From an uncultured Lachnospiraceae bacterium (GTDB taxonomy: Bacteria > Bacillota > Clostridia > Lachnospirales > Lachnospiraceae), in the NCBI GenBank assembly GCA_910588865.1, contig CAJUSJ010000098.1, positions 1-14,538 of the forward strand: DNA of 14,538 nucleotides. Direction: 5' to 3'. Position 1 is the stretch's first letter, and each line of letters opens with the position of its first letter. Position numbers and translations under genes: made by a program. The notes beneath the pieces were generated by a model that was not told where the DNA came from, did not search any database, and saw nothing but the letters and a program-made list of their open reading frames with translations. This document shows, piece after piece, positions 6,761-12,791 of this stretch.

Positions 6761-6827
6761 CATACCCAAGGGCATACCGGAATACATACTCCTTTGGAGT
6801 TGAGGTATTTTGCGCCAAAAGGGATAC
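6761..6827 (+). promoter_or_regulatory. Copy 2 of the CATACC-hairpin motif, candidate cis-regulatory RNA of the ABC operon
   Basis: CATACCCAAGGGCATACC (6761-6778) is identical to 1625-1642. A hairpin ACTCC-TTT-GGAGT (6788-6800) follows, with the 5' arm ending 14 bases after the head (13 in copy 1). Then come GGT...GCC (6804-6815) and GGGATAC (6821-6827). ATACC (6774-6778) can pair with GGTAT (6804-6808) around the hairpin. An outer CCCG/CGGG pair (6753-6756 with 6831-6834) could close the whole. It lies between the promoter and the ribosome site. The ligand or factor is unknown. Confidence 0.5.
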
Positions 6828-6855
6828 TGACGGGAAAGAAAGAGAGGAAAAATTT

Positions 6856-7983
6856 ATGAGAAAAGTACTATCCATGTTTATGGCATGCGCCATAGCGGCG
6901 GCCGCGGTGGCAGGCTGCTCGTCTTCATCCGGCAACAGCGGCGGAGAGACAGCGACAGTTGTGGAGACCACAGCGGAGGAGACTGAAGTCGCGGAGACCA
7001 CAGCGACCCAGGCCGAAGAGACTGCTTCCCCAGATGCGGTGGAGGAGGAGACCGAGGCCCAGGAAACAGATTCTTCAAGCAATACAGCGACCCTGAGCGT
7101 GGGTTCCATGAAAGGCCCCACTACCATAGGGCTGGTATCCCTGATGGACAAGGCAGACAAAGGGGAAGCGGAAGGTTCCTACGAATTCACCATGGTGACC
7201 GCCGCGGATGAGCTGGTGGCCAAGGTGGTATCAGGCCAGGTGGACGTTGCTTTGGTTCCGGCTAATATGGCCAGTATCTTATATCAGAAGACTAACCAGG
7301 GCATCCAGGTGCTGAACATCAACACCTTGGGGGTTCTGTATGTGGTAGCGGCAGATGATTCCATCCAGAGCATAGGAGATTTGAAGGGAAAGACGGTGTA
7401 TATGACGGGAAAGGGCACCACCCCGGATTACGCGTTCCAATATCTGATGTCCGCCAACGGCCTCGGGGAGGGAGACGTAACCGTGGAATATAAGTCCGAG
7501 GCCACAGAGGTGGCGGCTCTTTTGAAGGAGCAGCCCGACGCCATAGGACTGCTGCCTCAGCCCTTTGTCACCGTTGCCATGGCTCAGAACGAGTCTTTGA
7601 AAATGGTTCTGAATCTCACAGAAGAGTGGGACAAAGTCCAGAGCGGGGACAGCGGGAGCCTGGTGACGGGAGTTACGGTGTGCCGTAAGGAAGTGCTGGA
7701 GGAGAAGGCGGAGGCTGTGGAGGTGTTTATGAGAGAACACGGAGAGTCCGCGGACACGGTCAACTCCGATGTGGCGGCAGCCGCTGAGCTGGTGGCCGCT
7801 GTGGGGATCATCGAGAAAGCTCCCATAGCCCAGAAGGCTATCCCCTACTGCAGCATTGTATGCGTAGAGGGAGATGAGATGAAGACCATGCTGTCAGGTT
7901 ATCTGCAGGTTCTTTATGATCAGGATCCGTCTTCTGTGGGAGGCGCTCTTCCTGACGAGGGATTTTATTTCCTTCAGCCATAG
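6856..7983 (+). CDS. ABC transporter substrate-binding lipoprotein (nitrate/sulfonate/taurine type)
   Basis: Extracellular binding protein of an importer (375 aa). A lipoprotein signal peptide spans residues 1-20, with the lipobox VAGC and lipidated C21. A Ser, Thr and Glu-rich linker (about 22-74) separates the anchor from the ligand domain. That domain has the SsuA/TauA/NMT1-like layout: a first strand TLSVGSMKGPTTIGLVSLM, then a VSGQVDVALVPANMASIL segment, then GDLKGKTVYMTGKGTTPDY. The KGPTT and VPAN motifs typify a branch common in Clostridia whose substrate I do not know. A GAGAGGA site precedes ATG 6856. The permease follows after 53 bases and the ATPase overlaps the permease, so the three form one operon. 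The leader carries the CATACC-hairpin motif. Sulfonates, thiamine precursors or other small organics are possible ligands, but nothing in the sequence decides. Confidence 0.88.
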   Translation: MRKVLSMFMACAIAAAAVAGCSSSSGNSGGETATVVETTAEETEVAETTATQAEETASPDAVEEETEAQETDSSSNTATLSVGSMKGPTTIGLVSLMDKADKGEAEGSYEFTMVTAADELVAKVVSGQVDVALVPANMASILYQKTNQGIQVLNINTLGVLYVVAADDSIQSIGDLKGKTVYMTGKGTTPDYAFQYLMSANGLGEGDVTVEYKSEATEVAALLKEQPDAIGLLPQPFVTVAMAQNESLKMVLNLTEEWDKVQSGDSGSLVTGVTVCRKEVLEEKAEAVEVFMREHGESADTVNSDVAAAAELVAAVGIIEKAPIAQKAIPYCSIVCVEGDEMKTMLSGYLQVLYDQDPSSVGGALPDEGFYFLQP

Positions 7984-8036
7984 AACCGCTGCCAGAAAGT
8001 GTCTGGCTTTTGGGTTAAGGGAAACCAGGGGATTTT

Positions 8037-8801
8037 ATGAGACAATTTAGCAAACAAACAGGCCGCAGGCTGCTCATTGCCCTTTTCTGGGTCATGGTAT
8101 GGCAGCTTGCGGCCATAGCTATCCACAACAGCATCATTTTGGCAGGCCCATGGGAAACCGGGGCTGCCCTGTGGCGTCTGCTGCCTACAGAGGAGTTTTG
8201 GAAATCCATTGCCTGCTCTTTCGCGAAAATCAGCCTGGGTTTCGGGGCTGCTTTTGTGGTGGGATTGGGGTTGGGAAGCGGGGGATACTGTTTTCCCATA
8301 CTGGGAGAGTTGGTGGAACCGCTGATGGCGCTGCTGAAATCCATCCCTGTGGCCTCCTTTGTGATCTTGGCCCTGATCTGGGCCGGTTCCGCCAATCTTT
8401 CTGTTCTGATCGCGTTTCTGGTGGTGCTTCCTGTGATCTACATTCATACTGTGGCAGGACTTGAGAGCACAGATGAGAAGCTTCTGGAGATGGCTAAAGT
8501 ATTTTCCATGTCCCCGTGGAAACAGATCCGCTACATCTATATACCGGCGCTGGTGCCATATCTGAGGAGCGGATGCGGGGTCGCTCTGGGCATGAGCTGG
8601 AAGTCCGGCGTGGCGGCGGAGGTTATCGGGGTTCCGGATCATTCCATTGGAGAGAAACTTTACATGTCTAAGATCTATCTGAATACCGGGGATCTGATGG
8701 CGTGGACATTTGTGATCATTGTTATCAGCGCGCTGTTTGAGAAGGCGGTGCTGCGGCTTTTGTCCGGCAAGAGGATAGAAGGAGGAGACTATGAGTCTTG
8801 A
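8037..8801 (+). CDS. ABC transporter permease (SsuC/TauC-like)
   Basis: Membrane subunit of the importer (254 aa, the usual length). There are about six hydrophobic segments, beginning LLIALFWVMVWQLAAIAI at residues 12-29. The conserved EAA loop that docks onto the ATPase is seen as LEMAKVFSMSPWKQIRYIYIPAL near residues 151-173, with the expected Gly replaced by Ser. The pattern SIPVASFVILALIWAG (about 101-116) is typical of the BPD_transp_1 domain in nitrate/sulfonate/taurine systems. An AGGGGA site lies 5-10 bases before ATG 8037. It overlaps the ATPase gene by 11 bases, consistent with coupled translation. Substrate is unknown, as for the binding protein. Confidence 0.9.
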   Translation: MRQFSKQTGRRLLIALFWVMVWQLAAIAIHNSIILAGPWETGAALWRLLPTEEFWKSIACSFAKISLGFGAAFVVGLGLGSGGYCFPILGELVEPLMALLKSIPVASFVILALIWAGSANLSVLIAFLVVLPVIYIHTVAGLESTDEKLLEMAKVFSMSPWKQIRYIYIPALVPYLRSGCGVALGMSWKSGVAAEVIGVPDHSIGEKLYMSKIYLNTGDLMAWTFVIIVISALFEKAVLRLLSGKRIEGGDYES

Positions 8802-9402
8802 GGTCCGGGATCTGACAAAATCATTTCACGCGTTAAAGGTTCTGGACAGGGTCACTCTGACCTTTGAAGCTGGAAAGGCCTACTGTCTTATGAGTCCTTC
8901 CGGATCAGGGAAAACCACCCTGTTCCGTATCCTGCTGGGGTTAGAGCGGGCAGATGGGGGAGAGGTGAGAGGAATTCAGGGGAAGAGGTTTGGCGTTGTC
9001 TTTCAGGAGGACAGGCTGTGCGAGGCATTTACCCCTTTGGAAAATGTGCTCATGACCGCGGCCAGAGGGATTACCAGGGAAAATGCCAGAAGGGAGCTGT
9101 GCCGCCTTCTGCCGGAAGAGTCGGTTGACCGGCCTGTGGCTACTTTGAGCGGCGGCATGAAGCGCAGGACCTCCATCTGCCGGGCGCTGCTGGCTCCAAG
9201 CGACATGGTGCTTATGGACGAGCCTTTTACGGGACTGGATGAGGACATGAGGCTGCAGGTCATCGGATATATACGGGAGAAGACAGAAGGGAAGATGTTG
9301 ATCCTGTCCACCCATGATCCAGAGGATGTAAAGCTGTTAGGAGCCAGACTGGTCCGGCTGAAACCAGTTTCCCGTATAATGGAGACTGGAACTGAGAACT
9401 GA
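8791..9402 (+). CDS. ABC transporter ATP-binding protein (SsuB/TauB-like)
   Basis: Cytoplasmic ATPase of the importer (203 aa, somewhat short for the family, lacking a C-terminal extension). Walker A is SPSGSGKTT at residues 35-43, where the usual first Gly is Ser. The Q-loop Gln is Q72. The signature is LSGGMKRR at 119-126, with Met in place of the common Gln. Walker B is MVLMDEP at 139-145, with catalytic E144, and the switch His is H175 in LSTHD. All residues needed for ATP hydrolysis are present. GGAGGAG lies 4-5 bases before ATG 8791, inside the end of the permease gene. A hairpin terminator follows about 20 bases after the stop, closing the operon. Confidence 0.9.
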   Translation: MSLEVRDLTKSFHALKVLDRVTLTFEAGKAYCLMSPSGSGKTTLFRILLGLERADGGEVRGIQGKRFGVVFQEDRLCEAFTPLENVLMTAARGITRENARRELCRLLPEESVDRPVATLSGGMKRRTSICRALLAPSDMVLMDEPFTGLDEDMRLQVIGYIREKTEGKMLILSTHDPEDVKLLGARLVRLKPVSRIMETGTEN

Positions 9403-9421
9403 AATTTTTTTGTCTCATCAC

Positions 9422-9467
9422 ATGCCCGGGGCTGACAGGCCCCCGGGACATATCGTTCTTTTTCTTT
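9422..9467 (+). terminator. Terminator of the ABC operon
   Basis: CCCGGGG (9425-9431) pairs with CCCCGGG (9441-9447), extended by ATG/CAT past a one-base bulge. A T-rich tract follows (9455-9467: TTCTTTTTCTTT). Confidence 0.65.
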
Positions 9468-9475
9468 AAATAGAA

Positions 9476-9507
9476 ATAAGGCTCTCAGATCTGCCTGAGA
9501 GCCTTAT
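9476..9507 (-). terminator. Terminator of tRNA-Leu
   Basis: A perfect 13-bp stem (9476-9488 with 9495-9507) and 6-nt loop, 21 bases past the tRNA 3' end on the minus strand. A modest T-rich tract follows on that strand (TTCTATTT). It faces the ABC operon terminator. Confidence 0.65.
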
Positions 9508-9528
9508 CCCCACTGTCCGTGTGTCTTC

Positions 9529-9609
9529 TGCGGATAACAGGAATCGAACCTGCACGTCATGGACACCAGATCCTAAGTCTGGCGCGTCTGCCAGTTCCGC
9601 CATATCCGC
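9529..9609 (-). tRNA. tRNA-Leu (anticodon UAG)
   Basis: Minus-strand cloverleaf: acceptor GCGGATA/TATCCGC with discriminator A. The anticodon stem CCAGA/TCTGG encloses the loop CTTAGGA, giving UAG, which reads CUA and other CUN leucine codons. The T-arm is GCAGG-TTCGATT-CCTGT, and the variable arm is extended as in class II tRNAs. CCA is not encoded. Total 81 nt, slightly short for tRNA-Leu. It has its own promoter and terminator. Confidence 0.93.
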
Positions 9610-9640
9610 TGAATTGAAATTGTCTGAAACCACGTTTACT

Positions 9641-9669
9641 ATCTTACCACAAAATCAGCGGACACGCAA
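9641..9669 (-). promoter_or_regulatory. Promoter of tRNA-Leu
   Basis: On the minus strand, -35 TTGCGT (complement of 9664-9669), 17-bp spacer, -10 TAAGAT (complement of 9641-9646) with an extended TG. Start about 24 bases before the tRNA. Confidence 0.6.
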
Positions 9670-9673
9670 GACT

Positions 9674-9715
9674 AAAAATGCCTGTCATATCGCCATCGCT
9701 GGCATCGAATATTCT
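9674..9715 (-). terminator. Possible weak terminator of the YbaK/EbsC-like gene
   Basis: On the minus strand ATGCC (complement of 9711-9715) pairs with GGCAT (complement of 9678-9682), followed by TTTT. The loop is long (28 nt) with only a small internal stem, so support is weak. Confidence 0.25.
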
Positions 9716-9763
9716 ATTGAGATTTTGACTGGTGTCGGGGACATGGTAATGGGGGTTAATCCC

Positions 9764-10240
9764 TTATGGGGCGGACGGGAGCCTGCACACATCCACCCAC
9801 TCTGTATAATTGGAATATTGCTCCAGTTCTTCTATGGAAAGCTCGATGGCGCTGTTGCCGCTTCCGCATGCGGGGAACACGGTATCGAAGCGCTTAAGGG
9901 AAGTGTCAAGATAGATGGTCACGCCCTCATTGACCCCAAAGGGGCAGACACCGCCTACCGCGTGTCCGACCCTGGTCAGGGCGTCGTCAGGGGAGAGCAT
10001 CTTGGCTTTTGTCCCAAACCTGGTTTTATATTTGTGGTTGTCAATCTTGGCGTCTCCCGCGGCCACAATCAGTATGGGATTGCCGTCTACGCAAAAGGAC
10101 AGGGTCTTCGCGATCCGGCAGGGTTGGCAGGCTAAGGCCTGGGCGGCCAGCTCCACGGTCGCGCTTGACACATCAAACTCCTGTATTCGGTCTTCCATCC
10201 CGAATTTTTGAAAATATTCTCTGACTTTTTCTATTGCCAT
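9764..10240 (-). CDS. YbaK/EbsC-family aminoacyl-tRNA deacylase
   Basis: Soluble trans-editing enzyme of the INS superfamily (158 aa, typical). Relatives hydrolyse mischarged tRNAs such as Cys-tRNA(Pro) or Ala-tRNA(Pro). The conserved Lys is K45 in CRIAKTLSF. The substrate-pocket motif is GHAVGGVCPFG at residues 92-102, and the CGSGN motif near the C-terminus is present. Start choice: the frame is open further upstream, to a possible ATG at 10321, but AGGAGGATAAAATC directly precedes ATG 10240 and the protein aligns from MAIEKVREYF, so 10240 is preferred. The extra 27 residues would also lie upstream of the predicted transcription start. It is divergent from the FecR-RCC1 gene. Exact tRNA specificity cannot be read from the sequence. 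Placement next to tRNA-Leu is probably coincidental. Confidence 0.9.
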   Translation of the reverse strand: MAIEKVREYFQKFGMEDRIQEFDVSSATVELAAQALACQPCRIAKTLSFCVDGNPILIVAAGDAKIDNHKYKTRFGTKAKMLSPDDALTRVGHAVGGVCPFGVNEGVTIYLDTSLKRFDTVFPACGSGNSAIELSIEELEQYSNYTEWVDVCRLPSAP

Positions 10241-10292
10241 GATTTTATCCTCCTGGGACTGGTTTATAAAATATGAGAACAGCCCGTATCTG

Positions 10293-10321
10293 ATGATAGC
10301 ACACCTTGCCCCGGGGCGCAA
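10293..10321 (-). promoter_or_regulatory. Promoter of the YbaK/EbsC-like gene
   Basis: On the minus strand, -35 TTGCGC (complement of 10316-10321), 17-bp spacer, -10 TATCAT (complement of 10293-10298) with an extended TG. Start near 10286, about 45 nt before the ATG at 10240. This supports the shorter protein. Confidence 0.6.
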
Positions 10322-10343
10322 GAAGATCGCCAGAAAGCCTCAA

Positions 10344-10373
10344 TTGACAATAAGTCTTTGGCTGTGGTATTAT
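10344..10373 (+). promoter_or_regulatory. Promoter of the FecR-RCC1 gene leader
   Basis: A perfect -35 TTGACA (10344-10349), an 18-bp spacer and -10 TATTAT (10368-10373) with an extended TG. Start near 10380. Confidence 0.7.
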
Positions 10374-10431
10374 GTGAAAAAACAGTGGTCTGTCAGGAAA
10401 TTAAGGAAGCTGTAGAAGAAAACCCTAAGAG

Positions 10432-10468
10432 GCGGTGTGATCAGGCAAGACCACACCGCTGTTTTTTT
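10432..10468 (+). terminator. Intrinsic terminator inside the leader of the FecR-RCC1 gene
   Basis: GCGGTGTG (10432-10439) pairs perfectly with CACACCGC (10452-10459), with an inner TC/GA pair, and is followed by seven T (10462-10468). It lies between the promoter at 10344-10373 and the start at 10509. Transcription may therefore be attenuated, or a small RNA of about 90 nt may be made. The 3' arm CACCGC can instead pair with a second GCGGTG at 10470-10475. Confidence 0.8.
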
Positions 10469-10508
10469 GGCGGTGCCGCGGTAAATGTTTAAGAGGAGGA
10501 TTACGATT

Positions 10509-12431
10509 ATGAGAGTACAGGGATCAGCCAGGCGGCTGCTGTCCGCGGCGCTGGCAATATGCGTTGTGGGATGTAGTGCCTGCGGTCAGCCTGGCCTTAA
10601 AGCGGCCACCATGTTTCTGACAAAGTTTCTGGGCACAGTGGACATCACGGATGGAGACGGAAAGGCTGTACCCATCTCCCAGGGGCAGGGGCTTTACGGC
10701 GGGTATCAGCTGGCAACAGAGGATGCCAGCTATGCGTGGGTGGACTTGGACATGGTGAAGCTGGCCAAGATGGATGAGGACAGTGAGGCCCGGATTCAGA
10801 AAAATGAGAAGGAGCTGGAGATTATCGTCCTGTCGGGGAGCTTTTTCTTTCATGTGACAGAGCCATTGGAAGCGGATGAGACCCTGAATATCCGAACTTC
10901 TGACATGATAGTGGGGATCCGGGGCACCTGCGGCTGGGTGGATGCCAAAGACCCGTCCCAGGCCCGGGTCTATATTCTGGAGGGAACCGTGGAATGTACC
11001 GCTAAGGATTCGGGAGGCAATGTGTCAGCCCCTGTTTTTGTCACCCAGGGGGAGGTGGGGACTTTGACCCATGAAGAGGATGGAAGTGTCAAAGTCACGG
11101 TGACGCCCTTTGGCTCCTCGGAGATTCCGGAGTTTGTGCTGGAGGAGGTGAGCCAGGACCCGGACCTTCAGGAACCCATGTCCCGGCTTCCGGAAGTTTA
11201 TGAGCCGGAGACACCAGAAGAGGAAATTCCCAGATACGGCTCCGCCGCCACCTTTGCCGCCAGCAGGCTTAACAGTGGGACGGTAGTGGACAGTGACGGA
11301 AAGTTGTGGAGGTGGGGGTACGATATGTGGGGAAACAATGTCCCTTTTGAGACCCGTCCCCAGTATTCCGAGACACCGATACAGGTGATGGAGAACGTGT
11401 CCTCTGTCAGCGTCACCGCGCCCAGAAGCGGCGGTTCCGATGTGCCCCCTATGGCCACTGCCGTGGTACAGACCGACGGCTCCTTGTGGGTGTGGGGAGA
11501 TATCGGCGCGGGGGATGGCAGAAATTATTTCGAGTCTACAAGCGGCACGCCGGTAAAGGTTATGGATGACGCGGCGGCAGTCAGTTTGGGAACAGATTAT
11601 GTCGCGGTGATTAAAACCGACAATTCCCTGTGGACTTGGGGGACAGACGGGTCTGGCCAGCTTGGAAACGGCGGTCAGGCAGATTATGACAGTGGATGGG
11701 GCTGGAGAGAGCAGACCGTTCCCCTAAAGATCATGGATGATGTGGCCGCGGTCAGCACTGGCCAAAGCACTGCTGCTGCCATCAAAACCGACGGAACTTT
11801 GTGGATGTGGGGAAGCAATGCCTACGGCCAGCTTGGCATTGGTTCTACGGAAGATTCCAATGTTCCGGTGAAGGTCATGGACGATGTGGCCGCGGTCAGC
11901 GTCAGCAACAGAAGCGTTGCCGCCATCAAGACCGACGGAACTTTGTGGATGTGGGGAAGCAACAACTATGGCCAGCTTGGCAATGGGCGGCAGGCCAATG
12001 AATCTTTCTCTGAGGAATACTACGATCCGGTTACTGACGATGATACTCTCCACTACGTAGACCATCCTTATCAGACTTTTCCTGTCCAGGTCATGGAAGA
12101 TGTAGCGGCGGTCAGCGCCGGCAACAGCGGAACAGCCGCCGTGAAGGCTGACGGCTCTCTCTGGGCCTGGGGCTATAACAACCTTCTGTCAGGAGGAGAC
12201 ACCTCCGCGGTGTGCGTCAGTACCAGTGACAGGGATTATGGGGTTGACCTGGTTATCCAGACTGTTCCCCAGAAAGTGACAGAGAGGGTAGCCGCCGTGG
12301 CTGTGGGGGAAAGAGACACTACATTCGCCAGAACCGATGGCTCCTTATGGACAGCGGGGGAAGGCGGAAACATAGAGCCCCTTATGACAGGAACCACTGT
12401 GCTGCTGCCGGCGCTTTTCGAAGAATCTTGA
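10509..12431 (+). CDS. FecR-domain / RCC1-repeat lipoprotein
   Basis: Predicted surface lipoprotein of 640 aa. The signal peptide carries RR and a hydrophobic core (residues 10-20), with lipobox VVGC and C22. Residues about 33-195 resemble a FecR domain: FLGTVDITDGDGKAVPI...GQGLYGGYQLAT..., then SGSFFFHV...LNIRTSDMIVGIRGTCGWV, a beta-rich module often sensing or binding at envelopes. From about 245 on come six or seven RCC1-type beta-propeller repeats of the form DGTLWMWGSNNYGQLGNG, the last ones degenerate. Function is unknown; binding of a protein, polysaccharide or metal ligand is plausible. The frame opens at ATG 10485, but AGAGGAGG at 10491-10498 sits 10 bases before ATG 10509, which is preferred. 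The gene is alone between its attenuated leader and the hydrogenase promoter. No clear terminator follows the stop. Confidence 0.82.
   Translation: MRVQGSARRLLSAALAICVVGCSACGQPGLKAATMFLTKFLGTVDITDGDGKAVPISQGQGLYGGYQLATEDASYAWVDLDMVKLAKMDEDSEARIQKNEKELEIIVLSGSFFFHVTEPLEADETLNIRTSDMIVGIRGTCGWVDAKDPSQARVYILEGTVECTAKDSGGNVSAPVFVTQGEVGTLTHEEDGSVKVTVTPFGSSEIPEFVLEEVSQDPDLQEPMSRLPEVYEPETPEEEIPRYGSAATFAASRLNSGTVVDSDGKLWRWGYDMWGNNVPFETRPQYSETPIQVMENVSSVSVTAPRSGGSDVPPMATAVVQTDGSLWVWGDIGAGDGRNYFESTSGTPVKVMDDAAAVSLGTDYVAVIKTDNSLWTWGTDGSGQLGNGGQADYDSGWGWREQTVPLKIMDDVAAVSTGQSTAAAIKTDGTLWMWGSNAYGQLGIGSTEDSNVPVKVMDDVAAVSVSNRSVAAIKTDGTLWMWGSNNYGQLGNGRQANESFSEEYYDPVTDDDTLHYVDHPYQTFPVQVMEDVAAVSAGNSGTAAVKADGSLWAWGYNNLLSGGDTSAVCVSTSDRDYGVDLVIQTVPQKVTERVAAVAVGERDTTFARTDGSLWTAGEGGNIEPLMTGTTVLLPALFEES
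11733..12020 (+). repeat. 144-bp tandem repeats in the RCC1 region
   Basis: Two successive 144-bp units (starts at 11733 and 11877) are nearly identical over about 110 bases. Each encodes one 48-residue RCC1 blade (MDDVAAVS...IKTDGTLWMWGSN.YGQLG). The DNA-level identity suggests recent duplication or conversion. Confidence 0.75.
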
Positions 12432-12474
12432 TCCTACATCCAAAAAAATACATATAAATTAGGCAAAAATGATA

Positions 12475-12503
12475 TTGATAAAAATATCACAATATGCGAT
12501 AAT
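12475..12503 (+). promoter_or_regulatory. Promoter of the hydrogenase-sensor operon with an overlapping Rex-like site
   Basis: A -35 TTGATA (12475-12480), a 17-bp spacer and -10 GATAAT (12498-12503) with an extended TG. TTGATAAAAATATCACAA (12475-12492) covers the -35. It matches 10 of 12 fixed bases of the Rex consensus TTGTGA-N6-TCACAA. Rex is an NADH-responsive repressor of fermentation and hydrogenase genes. The operator role is inferred. Confidence 0.55.
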
Positions 12504-12549
12504 AGTAGACAGCTATGAATTCTAATATTAATATGCGGAGGGATAAGAT

Positions 12550-12789
12550 ATGAAGGTAACGATCTGTATTGGAAGCGCGTGTCATTTGAAAGGTTCCAGG
12601 GAGATTATCAAGGAGATGCAGGAGCTGGTTGCCGCCAACGGCCTGAAGGACAAGGTGGATTTAAATGGCGCGTTCTGCAGCGGCAACTGTGTCAACGGAG
12701 TGTGTGTAACTGTGGACGGAACCCTGTACTCCTTGCAGCCTGAGAATACAAAAGAGTTCTTTGAGAAAGAGATTCTGGGGAGGCTGTAG
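12550..12789 (+). CDS. [2Fe-2S] thioredoxin-like ferredoxin (NuoE/HydC-like small subunit)
   Basis: A small thioredoxin-fold ferredoxin of 79 aa. C6 and C11 (ICIGSACH) with C43 and C47 (FCSGNC) give the C-x4-C...C-x3-C pattern that binds one [2Fe-2S] cluster in NuoE/HydC-type proteins. C52 is an extra cysteine. It has only the cluster domain, without the helical N-terminus of full NuoE. A GGAGGG site lies about 6 bases before ATG 12550. The next gene starts 2 bases after its stop, so it is likely co-expressed with, and an electron partner of, the sensory hydrogenase. Such small proteins commonly accompany group C hydrogenases in Clostridia. The exact redox partner is inferred. Confidence 0.88.
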   Translation: MKVTICIGSACHLKGSREIIKEMQELVAANGLKDKVDLNGAFCSGNCVNGVCVTVDGTLYSLQPENTKEFFEKEILGRL

Positions 12790-12791
12790 TC

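Noticed and set aside
6738..6855. Guanidine (ykkC-type) riboswitch in front of the ABC importer, as is common for this transporter type
   Set aside because: None of the conserved ykkC blocks nor ACGR loops are visible; the leader instead holds the CATACC-hairpin motif.
10241..10321. Upstream extension of the YbaK/EbsC-like protein to an ATG at 10321
   Set aside because: It would overlap the gene's own promoter, has no ribosome site, and family similarity begins at the ATG at 10240, which has AGGAGG before it.
10380..10424. Possible 13-residue leader peptide beginning at a GTG before the leader terminator
   Set aside because: No ribosome site, no run of regulatory codons, and the start would lie at or before the predicted transcription start.
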